This document shows positions 51,674 to 59,384 of a DNA stretch of 64,000 nucleotides, piece by piece (positions within the stretch are counted from its first letter, which is position 1; every line of letters begins with the position of its first letter). The notes beneath the pieces are model-generated. The model saw only the letters and a list, made by a program, of their open reading frames with translations. It did not search any database and was not told where the DNA came from. Origin of the DNA: Wenyingzhuangia heitensis (GTDB lineage: Bacteria > Bacteroidota > Bacteroidia > Flavobacteriales > Flavobacteriaceae). The translations under genes were made by a program, and so were the position numbers. The stretch is from assembly GCF_011762155.1 (NCBI RefSeq), contig NZ_JAASQL010000001.1:930001-994000 (forward strand). Reading direction: 5' to 3'.

Positions 51674-52771
51674 TTAAATTGTTTCTTTTTCGAATGAAAT
51701 CAAGTTTTGAATAAATAACATGATTCTATCTAGAGCGAAACCAATCATACCAATAATAAACATGGCTACAATAATTTTTGAGTTAGAATCCATGGCTCCA
51801 TTTTGAAACTCTTCCCAGACAAATGATCCTAATCCTGGTGATTGTGCTAATAGTTCTATAGCAATTAATACCATCCAGGCTACAGATAAAGTAATACGTA
51901 ATCCTGTAAAAATTAAAGGTAAAGATGCAGGTAGTATCACTTTAAATATTTTTTGCATTGGTCTTAGTCTTAATATTTTTGCTACGTTTATATAATCTGT
52001 GTTAACAGAGGCAACTCCCATTGCTGTGTTTACTAATGTTGCCCACATAGAACAAAGTCCTACAGAAATAAATGAGATGATAAACGCGCTATCTCCTTCT
52101 GAGTTTTTAGTCAATGTTTTTACAATCATAAAAACTAATAACAGCCATACAACGGGAGATACAGGTTTAAGAATTTGAATAACCCAGTTAATAGAACCTC
52201 TTAAGGTGGAACTCAGTCCAATTACAATTCCAATAGGAACAGCAATAAATAAAGCCAATAAAAAACCTGCAAATACAGTTTTTAAACTTGTTTTGATTTG
52301 ATCTACAAATGAAGGTCTACCTGTGTAGGTAATAATTGATTTTCCTTGTTTTACACGTTTTTTATTCAATTCAAAAGTCTTTTCTTTAAAAGCTTTTTTA
52401 TCAGCAGCAATTGTTTTGTGGTCTTTTAAAAGTGTTAAATAAGAAGCGTACACCTGAGCAGGTGAGGGTAGTGTGTTTGGCTGACAGCTAGGGTCTCCAG
52501 ACTCCATACATTCTTTTACTTTTTGAGCTTCTGCTTCTCCTTGACTTTTTAACGTTGCTTCAATCTTATAATCAGCTTCTATATTGTACAAAGCTGTTGA
52601 TCCTAATTGCCAAAGTCCTACAAAAATGAAAACGGATGCTATAGGAGCAACTATTTTTCTAAATACTTCTTTGATGTTTTTTTTAGGTTCTTCTTTGTTG
52701 ATTAAACGTATTAATGGTTCTAAAAAACCAAGTCCAATAAACTTAATTACTCTGATGATTGAATCTTTCAT
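51674..52771 (-). CDS. nrtB: ABC transporter permease (nitrate type)
   Basis: 365 residues. Binding-protein-dependent transporter inner-membrane component with the EAA-type loop in the second half (VASVNTDYINVAKILRLRPMQKIFKVILPASLPLIFTGLRI). Unlike most NrtB proteins it has an extra ~110-residue segment between membrane helix 1 (KIVAPIASVFIFVGLWQLG) and helix 2 (about residue 170), with a cysteine pair CMESGDPSC and a basic stretch. This probably forms a periplasmic loop. The start is 101 bp after the nrtA stop, across an intercistronic hairpin. Confidence 0.88.
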   Translation of the reverse strand: MKDSIIRVIKFIGLGFLEPLIRLINKEEPKKNIKEVFRKIVAPIASVFIFVGLWQLGSTALYNIEADYKIEATLKSQGEAEAQKVKECMESGDPSCQPNTLPSPAQVYASYLTLLKDHKTIAADKKAFKEKTFELNKKRVKQGKSIITYTGRPSFVDQIKTSLKTVFAGFLLALFIAVPIGIVIGLSSTLRGSINWVIQILKPVSPVVWLLLVFMIVKTLTKNSEGDSAFIISFISVGLCSMWATLVNTAMGVASVNTDYINVAKILRLRPMQKIFKVILPASLPLIFTGLRITLSVAWMVLIAIELLAQSPGLGSFVWEEFQNGAMDSNSKIIVAMFIIGMIGFALDRIMLFIQNLISFEKETI

Positions 52772-52820
52772 GATGTATTGTGTTTTCCTTAATGTGCTCT
52801 TAAATATTCAGTAGTTTTAA

Positions 52821-52853
52821 AATAAGGAGCGCTAAGAGTTAGTGCTCCTTATT
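52821..52853 (-). promoter_or_regulatory. intercistronic hairpin between nrtA and nrtB
   Basis: AATAAGGAGC (52821-52830) and GCTCCTTATT (52844-52853) form a 10-bp stem in the gap after the nrtA stop. Read on the minus strand it is followed by TTTTAAAA. It may partly terminate or protect the mRNA, making more binding protein than permease. Confidence 0.7.
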
Positions 52854-52872
52854 TTGTAATCTTTTAAGTAGA

Positions 52873-54246
52873 TTAGTCTTTGTTACCAATTTTAAATGAA
52901 TTGATGTATCCTATTGGATCTTTACCATCATATTTGTTACCATCAATAAAATCTGTAGTTGCAGGTTTGTAACCGTCTGTTGCAGGAATGTCCGTTGCAG
53001 GTATTTTACCTTCTGTAACTAAAATATCTGCTGCTTTTTTCCAGATATCAGGTCTGTAAATTTTAGCGGCTGTTTCAGCATACCATTCAGCTGATTTAGT
53101 TTCAGGAATTTGTCCCCATCTTCTCATTTGAGTTAAGAACCAAACTGCATCAGAATAAAATGGATAAGTTGCGTTGTAACGGTAGAATACGTTAAAATCA
53201 GGCATTTCACGTTTGTCACCTTTTTCAAATTCAAACGTACCAGTCATAGAGTTTGCAAGTACTGTTTCATCTGCTCCAACATATTGTGGCATAGATAATA
53301 TTTTTACTGCTTCGGTTCTGTTTCCTGGAGCATCTAGCCATTGTCCTGCTCTAATTAATGCTTTGGTTACAGCAACAGTGGTGTTTGGATATTTTTCTGT
53401 AAATTCTTTCGTCATTACAAATACTTTTTCTGGATTGTTTTTCCAAATATCGTAGTTGGTAGTAACTGGTACACCAATTCCTTTAGCAACTGCTTGTTGG
53501 TTCCAAGGTTCACCTACACAATATCCATAAATAGTTCCTGCTTCTAATGTAGCTGGCATTTGTGGTGGAGGAGTTACAGATAACAATACTTCAGCATCAA
53601 TTTGACCTTGAATATTGTCTGCAGAATACATACCGGGTTTAATTCCGGCAGCAGCTAACCAATATCTAATTTCGTAGTTGTGTGTAGATACAGGAAAAAC
53701 CATTCCCATTTTAAAAGGCTTACCTTCGTTTTTGTATTGGGTAATAACCGGTTTTAATGCATCAGCACTGATAGGGTGAATTGGTTTTCCGTTTTCGTCC
53801 TTTTTAACGTGTGGTTTCATTCCTTCCCATACTTTGTTAGATACGGTAATTCCGTTTCCGTTTAAGTCCATAGAAAAAGCCGTTACTAATTCTGCCTGAC
53901 GACCGAACCCTGCTCCTGCGGCAATAGGTTGTCCTGCTAACATGTGAGATCCGTCTAATTGACCATCAATAACTCTGTCTAAAATATTTTTCCAGTTAGA
54001 TTGTGCTTCTACAGAAACAAATAAACCTTCGTCTTCAAAAAAACCTTTCTCTTTTGCAATTGCTAAAGGAGCCATATCGGTTAGTTTGATGAATCCAAAT
54101 GTTAATTGTGGTTTTTCAATTTCTAAACTAGTAACAGCAGGTGTGGTTGTTTCTACTGTTTTAGTTTCTTTTTTCTTTCCTCCACAAGATGCTAACATAA
54201 TAGCAGCTGCAAACAGTGTAGAAGCTTTTAAAAATGTAATTTTCAT
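52873..54246 (-). CDS. nrtA: ABC transporter nitrate-binding lipoprotein (NrtA-like)
   Basis: 457 residues. The leader ends in a lipobox (IMLASC-GG), so it is tethered to a membrane. The mature domain has the NrtA/CmpA/SsuA fold with [55 protein letters not shown] and an [20 protein letters not shown] region. Nitrate is the preferred ligand by context (nitrate reductase, NirBD and molybdopterin genes on either side), but bicarbonate or sulfonate binders share the fold. First gene of the ABC set, with its own TACGTA-flanked promoter. Confidence 0.88.
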   Translation of the reverse strand: MKITFLKASTLFAAAIMLASCGGKKKETKTVETTTPAVTSLEIEKPQLTFGFIKLTDMAPLAIAKEKGFFEDEGLFVSVEAQSNWKNILDRVIDGQLDGSHMLAGQPIAAGAGFGRQAELVTAFSMDLNGNGITVSNKVWEGMKPHVKKDENGKPIHPISADALKPVITQYKNEGKPFKMGMVFPVSTHNYEIRYWLAAAGIKPGMYSADNIQGQIDAEVLLSVTPPPQMPATLEAGTIYGYCVGEPWNQQAVAKGIGVPVTTNYDIWKNNPEKVFVMTKEFTEKYPNTTVAVTKALIRAGQWLDAPGNRTEAVKILSMPQYVGADETVLANSMTGTFEFEKGDKREMPDFNVFYRYNATYPFYSDAVWFLTQMRRWGQIPETKSAEWYAETAAKIYRPDIWKKAADILVTEGKIPATDIPATDGYKPATTDFIDGNKYDGKDPIGYINSFKIGNKD

Positions 54247-54289
54247 ATTAAGTGATTTTAGTTAATTACGTATTGATACTTACTTTTAG

Positions 54290-54318
54290 CAAAGATATGT
54301 ACGTAGTTTAATTACGTA
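54290..54318 (-). promoter_or_regulatory. nrtA promoter with tandem TACGTA operator
   Basis: On the minus strand the -7 box TATCTTTG (54290-54297) is preceded by two TACGTA cores (54300-54305 and 54313-54318, 13 bp apart); the sequence between them is CTACGTAATTAAACTACGTA-like. A third core at 54267-54272 lies downstream of the -7 box. The -33 TTG is absent. Confidence 0.55.
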
Positions 54319-54355
54319 GTTGTTGAATAGACACGTTAATATGAGTTTTTAGGCA

Positions 54356-54384
54356 TAAAAAAAACTGCCTATAGGCAGTTTTTT
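54356..54384. terminator. terminator after the crp/fnr-type gene
   Basis: The perfect palindrome ACTGCCTATAGGCAGT (54363-54378) is flanked by A-run and T-run, so it can act in both directions. It lies between the regulator gene stop (54413) and the nrtA promoter. Confidence 0.85.
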
Positions 54385-54412
54385 GTTGATTGTATTGAGG
54401 GTTACGTAGTTT

Positions 54413-55126
54413 TTAACTATCTAAGAAGAAGTTGTGTTCAGAGATTTCCTTCTTTAGTTTACTGATATTTAATATTTTAATTATTTTTGATTTCGTGTAT
54501 ATTAAATTTTCTTTCTTAAGGGCAGATAGAATACGTATTACTTGTTCGTCTGTTGTACCTGCGTAATCTGCTAGTTCTTTTCTAGATAGTTCTAATCCTA
54601 AAGTACCGTCTTCAGAGTTTCCAAACTTTCTATATATGTATAATAGCATGTCTATAACTTTTTCCCTTACCGTCATCTGAGACATTGTCTTTACTTTGGT
54701 TTCACTACGGTTAAGTTCTTCGGCATAAAAATGCATAAAATCAAAAGTTACTTTTGGTTCTGCTAAAAGTATTTCTTTTAGTAGAGCTGTAGAAAAGTTA
54801 CATAGTATAGTGTCTTCAATAGCTGTGGCTCCTATCTTGTAGGTTTCTCCCATTCCAAAACCTCTATGGCCAATAACCTCACTGTCTTTAGATAGTCTTA
54901 GTATTTGTTCTTTTCCGTTGTAACCTGTTTTTATCACTTTTACTTTTCCGCTGTATATAAAATAGAGTCCGTTTACAGGAGCACCTTCCATAATAAACTG
55001 TCTAGATTTTTTACACTGTATAGTGTGTTTCTGATTGGTGATATCGGAATTTAGGTTGTTTATATGTACTAAGTTTTTTTTAATTAAGCACTTTTCGTTT
55101 GTGCATTCTGAACAGCTGTAATTCAT
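54413..55126 (-). CDS. Crp/Fnr-family regulator with N-terminal cysteine cluster (FNR-like)
   Basis: 237 residues: cyclic-nucleotide-binding-type beta-roll, dimer helix (FDFMHFYAEELNRSETKVKTMSQM) and a C-terminal helix-turn-helix (LSRKELADYAGTTDEQVIRILSALKKE). N-terminal Cys5, Cys8 and Cys13 (CSECTNEKC) and Cys109 (AIEDTILCNFST), in the place of the fourth ligand of E. coli FNR (Cys122), suggest an oxygen- or NO-sensitive [4Fe-4S] cluster. The recognition helix DEQVIRIL has the E..-IR form rather than FNR's E..-SR, which fits a different operator. It lies between nrtA and nirB, divergent from nirB; no TACGTA core was found outside these promoters and the gene's own 3' side. Confidence 0.9.
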   Translation of the reverse strand: MNYSCSECTNEKCLIKKNLVHINNLNSDITNQKHTIQCKKSRQFIMEGAPVNGLYFIYSGKVKVIKTGYNGKEQILRLSKDSEVIGHRGFGMGETYKIGATAIEDTILCNFSTALLKEILLAEPKVTFDFMHFYAEELNRSETKVKTMSQMTVREKVIDMLLYIYRKFGNSEDGTLGLELSRKELADYAGTTDEQVIRILSALKKENLIYTKSKIIKILNISKLKKEISEHNFFLDS

Positions 55127-55131
55127 GTTTC

Positions 55132-55189
55132 TACGTATTTAAAGAACAAATATACTTATTAATTTTGTTAATCTAAGTATTACTACGTA
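55132..55189 (+). promoter_or_regulatory. TACGTA operators in the crp-nirB divergent region
   Basis: TACGTA cores at 55132-55137 and 55184-55189 flank an inverted repeat ATACTTA (55152-55158) ... TAAGTAT (55174-55180), 15 bp apart. The second core overlaps the nirB -7 box. Confidence 0.5.
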
Positions 55190-55195
55190 TATTTG
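55165..55195 (+). promoter_or_regulatory. nirB promoter
   Basis: TTG (55165-55167), 20-nt spacer and TATATTTG (55188-55195) make a textbook Bacteroidota promoter 35 bp before the nirB start. Confidence 0.8.
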
Positions 55196-55230
55196 CCATG
55201 TAGTACAAAGTAAAACAAACTTATTTATAT

Positions 55231-57744
55231 ATGAAAACAATTTTAGTAATAGGTAACGGAATGGTAGGTTATAAGTTTTGTGAAAAGCTTATGGCTAAGA
55301 GTGAAAGTGATAATTATAAAGTAATTGTCTTTGGTGAAGAGCCAAGGCCTGCTTATGATAGAGTTCACTTAAGTGAGTATTTTGCAGATCAGAATGCGGA
55401 GCGTTTGAGTATGGCTCCTAGATCTTGGTACGAGGAAAATAATATTGAATTAATTACGAATGAACGTGTAACTGATGTTCATAGAGCAAGTAAAACAATT
55501 ACAACTATTAATGATAAGGAGTATATTTATGATTACTTAGTGTTAGCAACAGGGTCTTCAGCTTTTGTTCCTCCTATTCCAGGAGTAGAAAAAGAGGGGG
55601 TGTTTGTATATAGAACCATTGAGGATTTAGATGCTACCATGGCTTATGTGGCAAAAATTAAAAGTCAAAAACCAGATGGTAAGGCTGCTATTTTAGGAGG
55701 TGGGTTGTTAGGGTTAGAAGCTGGTAAGGCTATTATAGATATGGGACTTGAAACTTCTGTAGTGGAGTTTGCTCCTAGATTAATGCCGAGGCAGTTGGAT
55801 AATGAAGCTAGTCAGGTTTTACAAAATAAATTAGAAGCTTTAGGGATTGATATTCTTTTAAATAAAGGAACTCAAAATATAGAAGGAGATAAGGCAATTA
55901 CAGGGATGAAGTTTTCTGAAAACGAAACATTGCCTGTTGATATGTTGTTGGTTTCGGCAGGAATTCGTCCTAGAGATGAATTGGCTAAAACTTGTGGGTT
56001 GGAAGTGGGAACTCGTGGGGGGATTTTGGTAACAAATAACATGAAAACTTCTGATGATAGTATTTATGCTATTGGAGAATGTGCTTTGTTAAACCAGATG
56101 ATATATGGTTTGGTAGCTCCTGGGTACGATATGGCAGGTGTTGCGGTTGATAATATATTAGGAGATGAAGCGTTAATGCCAAGTGCAATAGATATGTCTA
56201 CCAAATTAAAATTAAGTGGTATTGATGTTGCTAGTTTTGGTGATGCTTTAAACGAAGCGAAAGAAAGCGAATCTATTGTTTATGAAAATAAATTTCAAGG
56301 GATTTATAAAAAGATAAATGTTTCTAAAGATGGTAAAAAATTACTAGGAGGGATTTTAGTTGGTGATGCAAGTGATTATAATATGTTGCACCAAATTTTC
56401 TTAAACGGAATGGCTATTCCAGAAAATCCTGAAGATTTAATTTTAGGAGCTAGAGGTGGAGAAGAAGCTAGTTTTGGTTCTGCTCTAGATTTACCAGATT
56501 CTGCAGTGGTTTGTTCTTGTGAAGCTGTTACAAAAGGGCAAATTTGTTGCTCTGTTACAGAAGATGGTAATGAAGATCTTGCAAGTGTTGTTGCTGCTAC
56601 CAAAGCAACTACAGGTTGTGGTGGGTGTAAGCCAATGGTAACAGATTTAGTTACAGAGACATTAAAGTCTATGGGGAAGGTTGTAAAAGATGTTATTTGT
56701 GATCACTTTCAATATTCTAGACAAGAATTGTATTCTATTCTAAAAGTAAAAAAGGTTACTTCTTTTGATGAGGCTTTAGATGCTTGTGGAGAAGGAAAAG
56801 GATGTGAGCTTTGTCAGCCAGCTGTTTCTTCTATTTTAGCAAGTTTATACAATCATACTCCAAATAAAGAAGACGTTTCTCAAGACTCCAATGATAAGTT
56901 CTTAGCAAATATTCAAAGAAATGGAACCTATTCAGTTGTGCCAAGAATTGCTGGAGGAGAAGTTACACCAGAACAATTAATTGTTTTAGGTCAAATAGGA
57001 AAAAAATATAATTTATATACTAAGATTACAGGAGGGGCAAGAATCGATTTCTTTGGTGCTGAACTAAATGATTTACCTGCAATTTGGACAGAGTTAATTG
57101 CAGAAGGTTTTGAATCGGGGCATGCTTATGGTAAATCTTTACGTACTGTTAAGTCTTGTGTAGGGTCTACATGGTGTCGTTATGGTATGGATGAGTCTAT
57201 TACTTTCGCTATTGAGTTAGAAAACAGATACAAAGGATTGCGCTCGCCTCATAAAATTAAAGGTGGTGTTTCTGGTTGTATTCGTGAATGTGCAGAGGCT
57301 AGAGGAAAGGATTTTGGAATTATTGCTGTAGAAGGAGGTTGGAACTTATATGTGTGTGGTAATGGTGGAGCTACGCCTAGGCATGCTGAGTTATTAGCTG
57401 AGCAAATAGATAACGAAACTGTAGTAAAATACTTAGATAGATTCTTAATTTATTATATAGAAACAGCAGCACCATTAATGCGTACTGCGGCTTGGTTAGA
57501 TAAACTAGAAGGGGGTATTGAACAACTTAAAAAAGTTGTTGTAGAAGATAGCCTAGGGATTAATGCTGAGTTGGAGGCTCAAATGGATTTATTGGTAGAT
57601 GCTTATGAATGTGAGTGGAAACAAGTAGTGGAAAGTGATACAATGAAAGATCGTTTCTCTCACTTTGTAAACTCAGACGATAGAGATGATAACATAGCAT
57701 TTGTGCCAATGAGAGATCAAAAAATGCCAGAACTTTGGAAGTAA
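55231..57744 (+). CDS. nirB: NAD(P)H nitrite reductase large subunit
   Basis: 837 residues. N-terminal FAD/NAD domains (LVIGNGMVGYKFCEKL, LATGSSAFVPP, LGGGLLGLEAGKA), two BFD-type [2Fe-2S] regions (CSCEAVTKGQIC; CCxP-type CGGCKPMV and GCELCQPAV), then the sulfite-reductase-type catalytic domain with siroheme/[4Fe-4S] cysteines in CVGSTWCRYG and SGCIRECAEARGKDFG. Reduces nitrite to ammonium in the cytoplasm using NADH. Divergent from the crp/fnr-type gene, followed by nirD 50 bp away. Confidence 0.97.
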   Translation: MKTILVIGNGMVGYKFCEKLMAKSESDNYKVIVFGEEPRPAYDRVHLSEYFADQNAERLSMAPRSWYEENNIELITNERVTDVHRASKTITTINDKEYIYDYLVLATGSSAFVPPIPGVEKEGVFVYRTIEDLDATMAYVAKIKSQKPDGKAAILGGGLLGLEAGKAIIDMGLETSVVEFAPRLMPRQLDNEASQVLQNKLEALGIDILLNKGTQNIEGDKAITGMKFSENETLPVDMLLVSAGIRPRDELAKTCGLEVGTRGGILVTNNMKTSDDSIYAIGECALLNQMIYGLVAPGYDMAGVAVDNILGDEALMPSAIDMSTKLKLSGIDVASFGDALNEAKESESIVYENKFQGIYKKINVSKDGKKLLGGILVGDASDYNMLHQIFLNGMAIPENPEDLILGARGGEEASFGSALDLPDSAVVCSCEAVTKGQICCSVTEDGNEDLASVVAATKATTGCGGCKPMVTDLVTETLKSMGKVVKDVICDHFQYSRQELYSILKVKKVTSFDEALDACGEGKGCELCQPAVSSILASLYNHTPNKEDVSQDSNDKFLANIQRNGTYSVVPRIAGGEVTPEQLIVLGQIGKKYNLYTKITGGARIDFFGAELNDLPAIWTELIAEGFESGHAYGKSLRTVKSCVGSTWCRYGMDESITFAIELENRYKGLRSPHKIKGGVSGCIRECAEARGKDFGIIAVEGGWNLYVCGNGGATPRHAELLAEQIDNETVVKYLDRFLIYYIETAAPLMRTAAWLDKLEGGIEQLKKVVVEDSLGINAELEAQMDLLVDAYECEWKQVVESDTMKDRFSHFVNSDDRDDNIAFVPMRDQKMPELWK

Positions 57745-57794
57745 TTTCTTTATAATAACTAAGAGTATTTTAAAATTTAAATTCGAGAAACATT

Positions 57795-58169
57795 ATGGAT
57801 ACATTACAATCTAAATATAAAACGGTAAAAGTAGATGAGGTAAAAGAGTGGTTTAAAGCTGCTCCGATAAGTGCTTTTTCTGTAAATGGTGGGGCATGTG
57901 TTAAATATAAAGACCTACAAATTGCAGTGTTTAATTTTGAGAGATTTAATAATTGGTATGCATGCCAAAATTTATCGCCAGCAAAAAACGAAATGGTGTT
58001 GTCAAGAGGGATGTTGGGAGATCATAAAGGGGTTCCAAAAATTGCTTGTCCATTGTTGAAAAATACATTTTCATTAGAAACAGGTGAGAATTTAAATGGG
58101 GATTTAGAACCTATTGCAATTTATCCTGTAAAAATTAAAGACGGATTCGTCTATATCGGTACTCATTAG
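57795..58169 (+). CDS. nirD: nitrite reductase small subunit
   Basis: 124 residues with the NirD fold (Rieske-like). The Rieske cysteine-histidine pairs are not conserved (YACQNLSP; KIACPLLKNTF, no His), as known for NirD-type subunits that do not bind a cluster. Pairs with NirB 50 bp upstream. Ends in DGFVYIGTH; a terminator follows. Confidence 0.93.
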   Translation: MDTLQSKYKTVKVDEVKEWFKAAPISAFSVNGGACVKYKDLQIAVFNFERFNNWYACQNLSPAKNEMVLSRGMLGDHKGVPKIACPLLKNTFSLETGENLNGDLEPIAIYPVKIKDGFVYIGTH

Positions 58170-58211
58170 TAAAATGTATTTTTATTAATAAGTTTGTTTT
58201 ATACTCAACTA

Positions 58212-58239
58212 AGCTCGATGGTCACATCGGGCTTTTTTA
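58212..58239 (+). terminator. terminator after nirBD
   Basis: AGCTCGATG (58212-58220) pairs with CATCGGGCT (58225-58233), with one G-T wobble, followed by a T6 run. Confidence 0.85.
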
Positions 58240-58266
58240 TTGTTTTTTTAAGAATTATATTTAAAT

Positions 58267-58295
58267 CTACTATGTCAGTAGGATTTGTATATTTG
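58267..58295 (+). promoter_or_regulatory. rrf2 promoter -7 box with candidate autoregulatory motif
   Basis: TATATTTG (58288-58295) lies only 5 nt before the start codon. Upstream a CTACTA-N6-TAG motif (58267-58281, containing CTACT...AGTAG) sits where RNA polymerase would bind. The mRNA would have almost no leader. Confidence 0.5.
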
Positions 58296-58300
58296 TTTTT

Positions 58301-58714
58301 ATGTTATCAAAGAAAACAAAATACGGTATTAAGGCTTTGACTTATTTGGCTAAAACAAATAAAAATTGCCCTGTCCAGATTTCAGAAATTGCAGAGAGTG
58401 AAAACATATCTGTTAAGTTTTTAGAAAGAATTCTTTTGGAATTAAGAAAAGCTGGAGTGTTAGATTCTAAAAAAGGAAAAGGAGGAGGTTATTTTTTGGC
58501 TCGTTTGCCAAAAGATATCCTAATGACAGATATTATTCGTACTTTAGAAGGCCCCATTGCTATGGTTCCTTGTGTTTCTTTAAATTTTTATAAGAAGTGT
58601 GATGATTGCCCTGATGAAACTGTTTGTGCGGTTAATAAATTAATGATTCAGGTTAGAGATAGTTCTTTAGCAGTGTTTAGAAATAATTCTTTAGAAGATT
58701 TAATCACTTATTAA
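58301..58714 (+). CDS. Rrf2-family transcriptional regulator
   Basis: 137 residues: N-terminal winged helix MLSKKTKYGIKALTYLAKT, the RILLELRKAGVL recognition region, the K-GKGGGYFLARLP wing, and C-terminal cysteines in C-x9-C-x2-C-x5-C (PCVSLNFYKKCDDCPDETVC). Four cysteines could hold an [Fe-S] cluster as in IscR/RsrR, or this may be a CymR-type cysteine-metabolism regulator. Neighbours are sulfate assimilation genes. The start sits 5 nt after the promoter -7 element. The gene is followed by the DUF2007-like gene with a 2-bp gap. Confidence 0.88.
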   Translation: MLSKKTKYGIKALTYLAKTNKNCPVQISEIAESENISVKFLERILLELRKAGVLDSKKGKGGGYFLARLPKDILMTDIIRTLEGPIAMVPCVSLNFYKKCDDCPDETVCAVNKLMIQVRDSSLAVFRNNSLEDLITY

Positions 58715-58716
58715 TT

Positions 58717-58926
58717 ATGTCATACGTTAAAGTGTTTTCAGGTAGTTTGGTAGAAGTAGAGCATATAAAACAATTGTTGCAAGAAAAAGGAATTGAACCT
58801 GTAATAAAAGATAATAATCATTCTGCCTCTATGGCTGGTTTTGGTGCTGTAATGCCAAATTTTCAAGAACTTTTTGTTCACTCTGATGAACAAGCTGTCG
58901 TTCTTGGTTTTTTAAAAACTCTCTAA
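58717..58926 (+). CDS. small DUF2007-like protein
   Basis: 69 residues, MSYVKVFSGSLVEVEHIKQLLQEKGI then ELFVHSDEQAVVLGFLKTL: two short alpha-beta units of the DUF2007 (putative signal-transducing) family. Starts 2 bp after the rrf2 stop, so probably cotranscribed with the regulator. Function unknown. Confidence 0.75.
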   Translation: MSYVKVFSGSLVEVEHIKQLLQEKGIEPVIKDNNHSASMAGFGAVMPNFQELFVHSDEQAVVLGFLKTL

Positions 58927-58993
58927 GCTTACTATTTACTTTGTCAATTTTTTAACTAGCTAGAGCTCTTGCTCAGTAGTTTTGTTCAGTACC

Positions 58994-59008
58994 CTACTAA
59001 ATTTGTAG
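58994..59008 (+). promoter_or_regulatory. candidate operator upstream of the sulfate operon
   Basis: CTACTA-N6-TAG, the same order and spacing as the motif inside the rrf2 promoter. It lies 17 nt upstream of the TTG box of the sulfate promoter, a position suited to an activator. Confidence 0.4.
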
Positions 59009-59024
59009 ATTTTTATTTTTTTTA

Positions 59025-59055
59025 TTGTGTGCATGTAATTAAAACTATATCTTTG
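59025..59055 (+). promoter_or_regulatory. promoter of the sulfate assimilation operon
   Basis: TTG (59025-59027), exactly 20 nt, then TATCTTTG (59048-59055): a canonical Bacteroidota promoter. The leader contains a direct repeat CCTACTTATTG (from 59059 and 59077) and a short hairpin CTTATT/AATAAG that overlaps the possible GTG start. Confidence 0.8.
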
Positions 59056-59120
59056 CGACCTACTTATTGTTATTTCCTACTTATTGAGTGGGGTAATAAG
59101 TGAAAAGAATAAAAAGAAGA

Positions 59121-59384
59121 ATGATAACAGAAAAGATTTTAGGGAATAAATCAGATGCTAGCTTTAAAGAGTCTACGTCATCAGATAAGCCAATTCGTAG
59201 TGTTGTAAAAGCAGTGAGTTGGAGAGTAGTGGGAACATTAGATACTTTATTGGTATCTTGGTATGCTACCGGAAATCTTTCAATGGCATCATCAATAGCT
59301 TCTATTGATTTTGTAACAAAAATGATATTATACTTTTTTCATGAACGTGCGTGGAACGCAATAAAATGGGGTAAAAATGAGTAA
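59121..59384 (+). CDS. DUF2061 small membrane protein heading the sulfate operon
   Basis: 87 residues from ATG 59121 (a GTG at 59100 could add 7). DUF2061 core: IRSVVKAVSWRVVGTLDTLLVSW with two membrane segments and the HERAWNAIKWG end. It overlaps cysH by 8 bp, so translation is probably coupled, and it heads the cys operon. Unknown function; such proteins recur beside sulfate assimilation genes in Bacteroidota, as I recall, which suggests a link. Confidence 0.85.
   Translation: MITEKILGNKSDASFKESTSSDKPIRSVVKAVSWRVVGTLDTLLVSWYATGNLSMASSIASIDFVTKMILYFFHERAWNAIKWGKNE

Noticed and set aside
54403-54408. TACGTA just after the crp/fnr-type gene as an operator
   Set aside because: It is next to the stop codon and behind a terminator with no promoter at the right distance; probably chance.
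57795-58169. True Rieske [2Fe-2S] protein for NirD
   Set aside because: The CxH and CxxH ligand pairs are absent, as in cluster-free NirD subunits.
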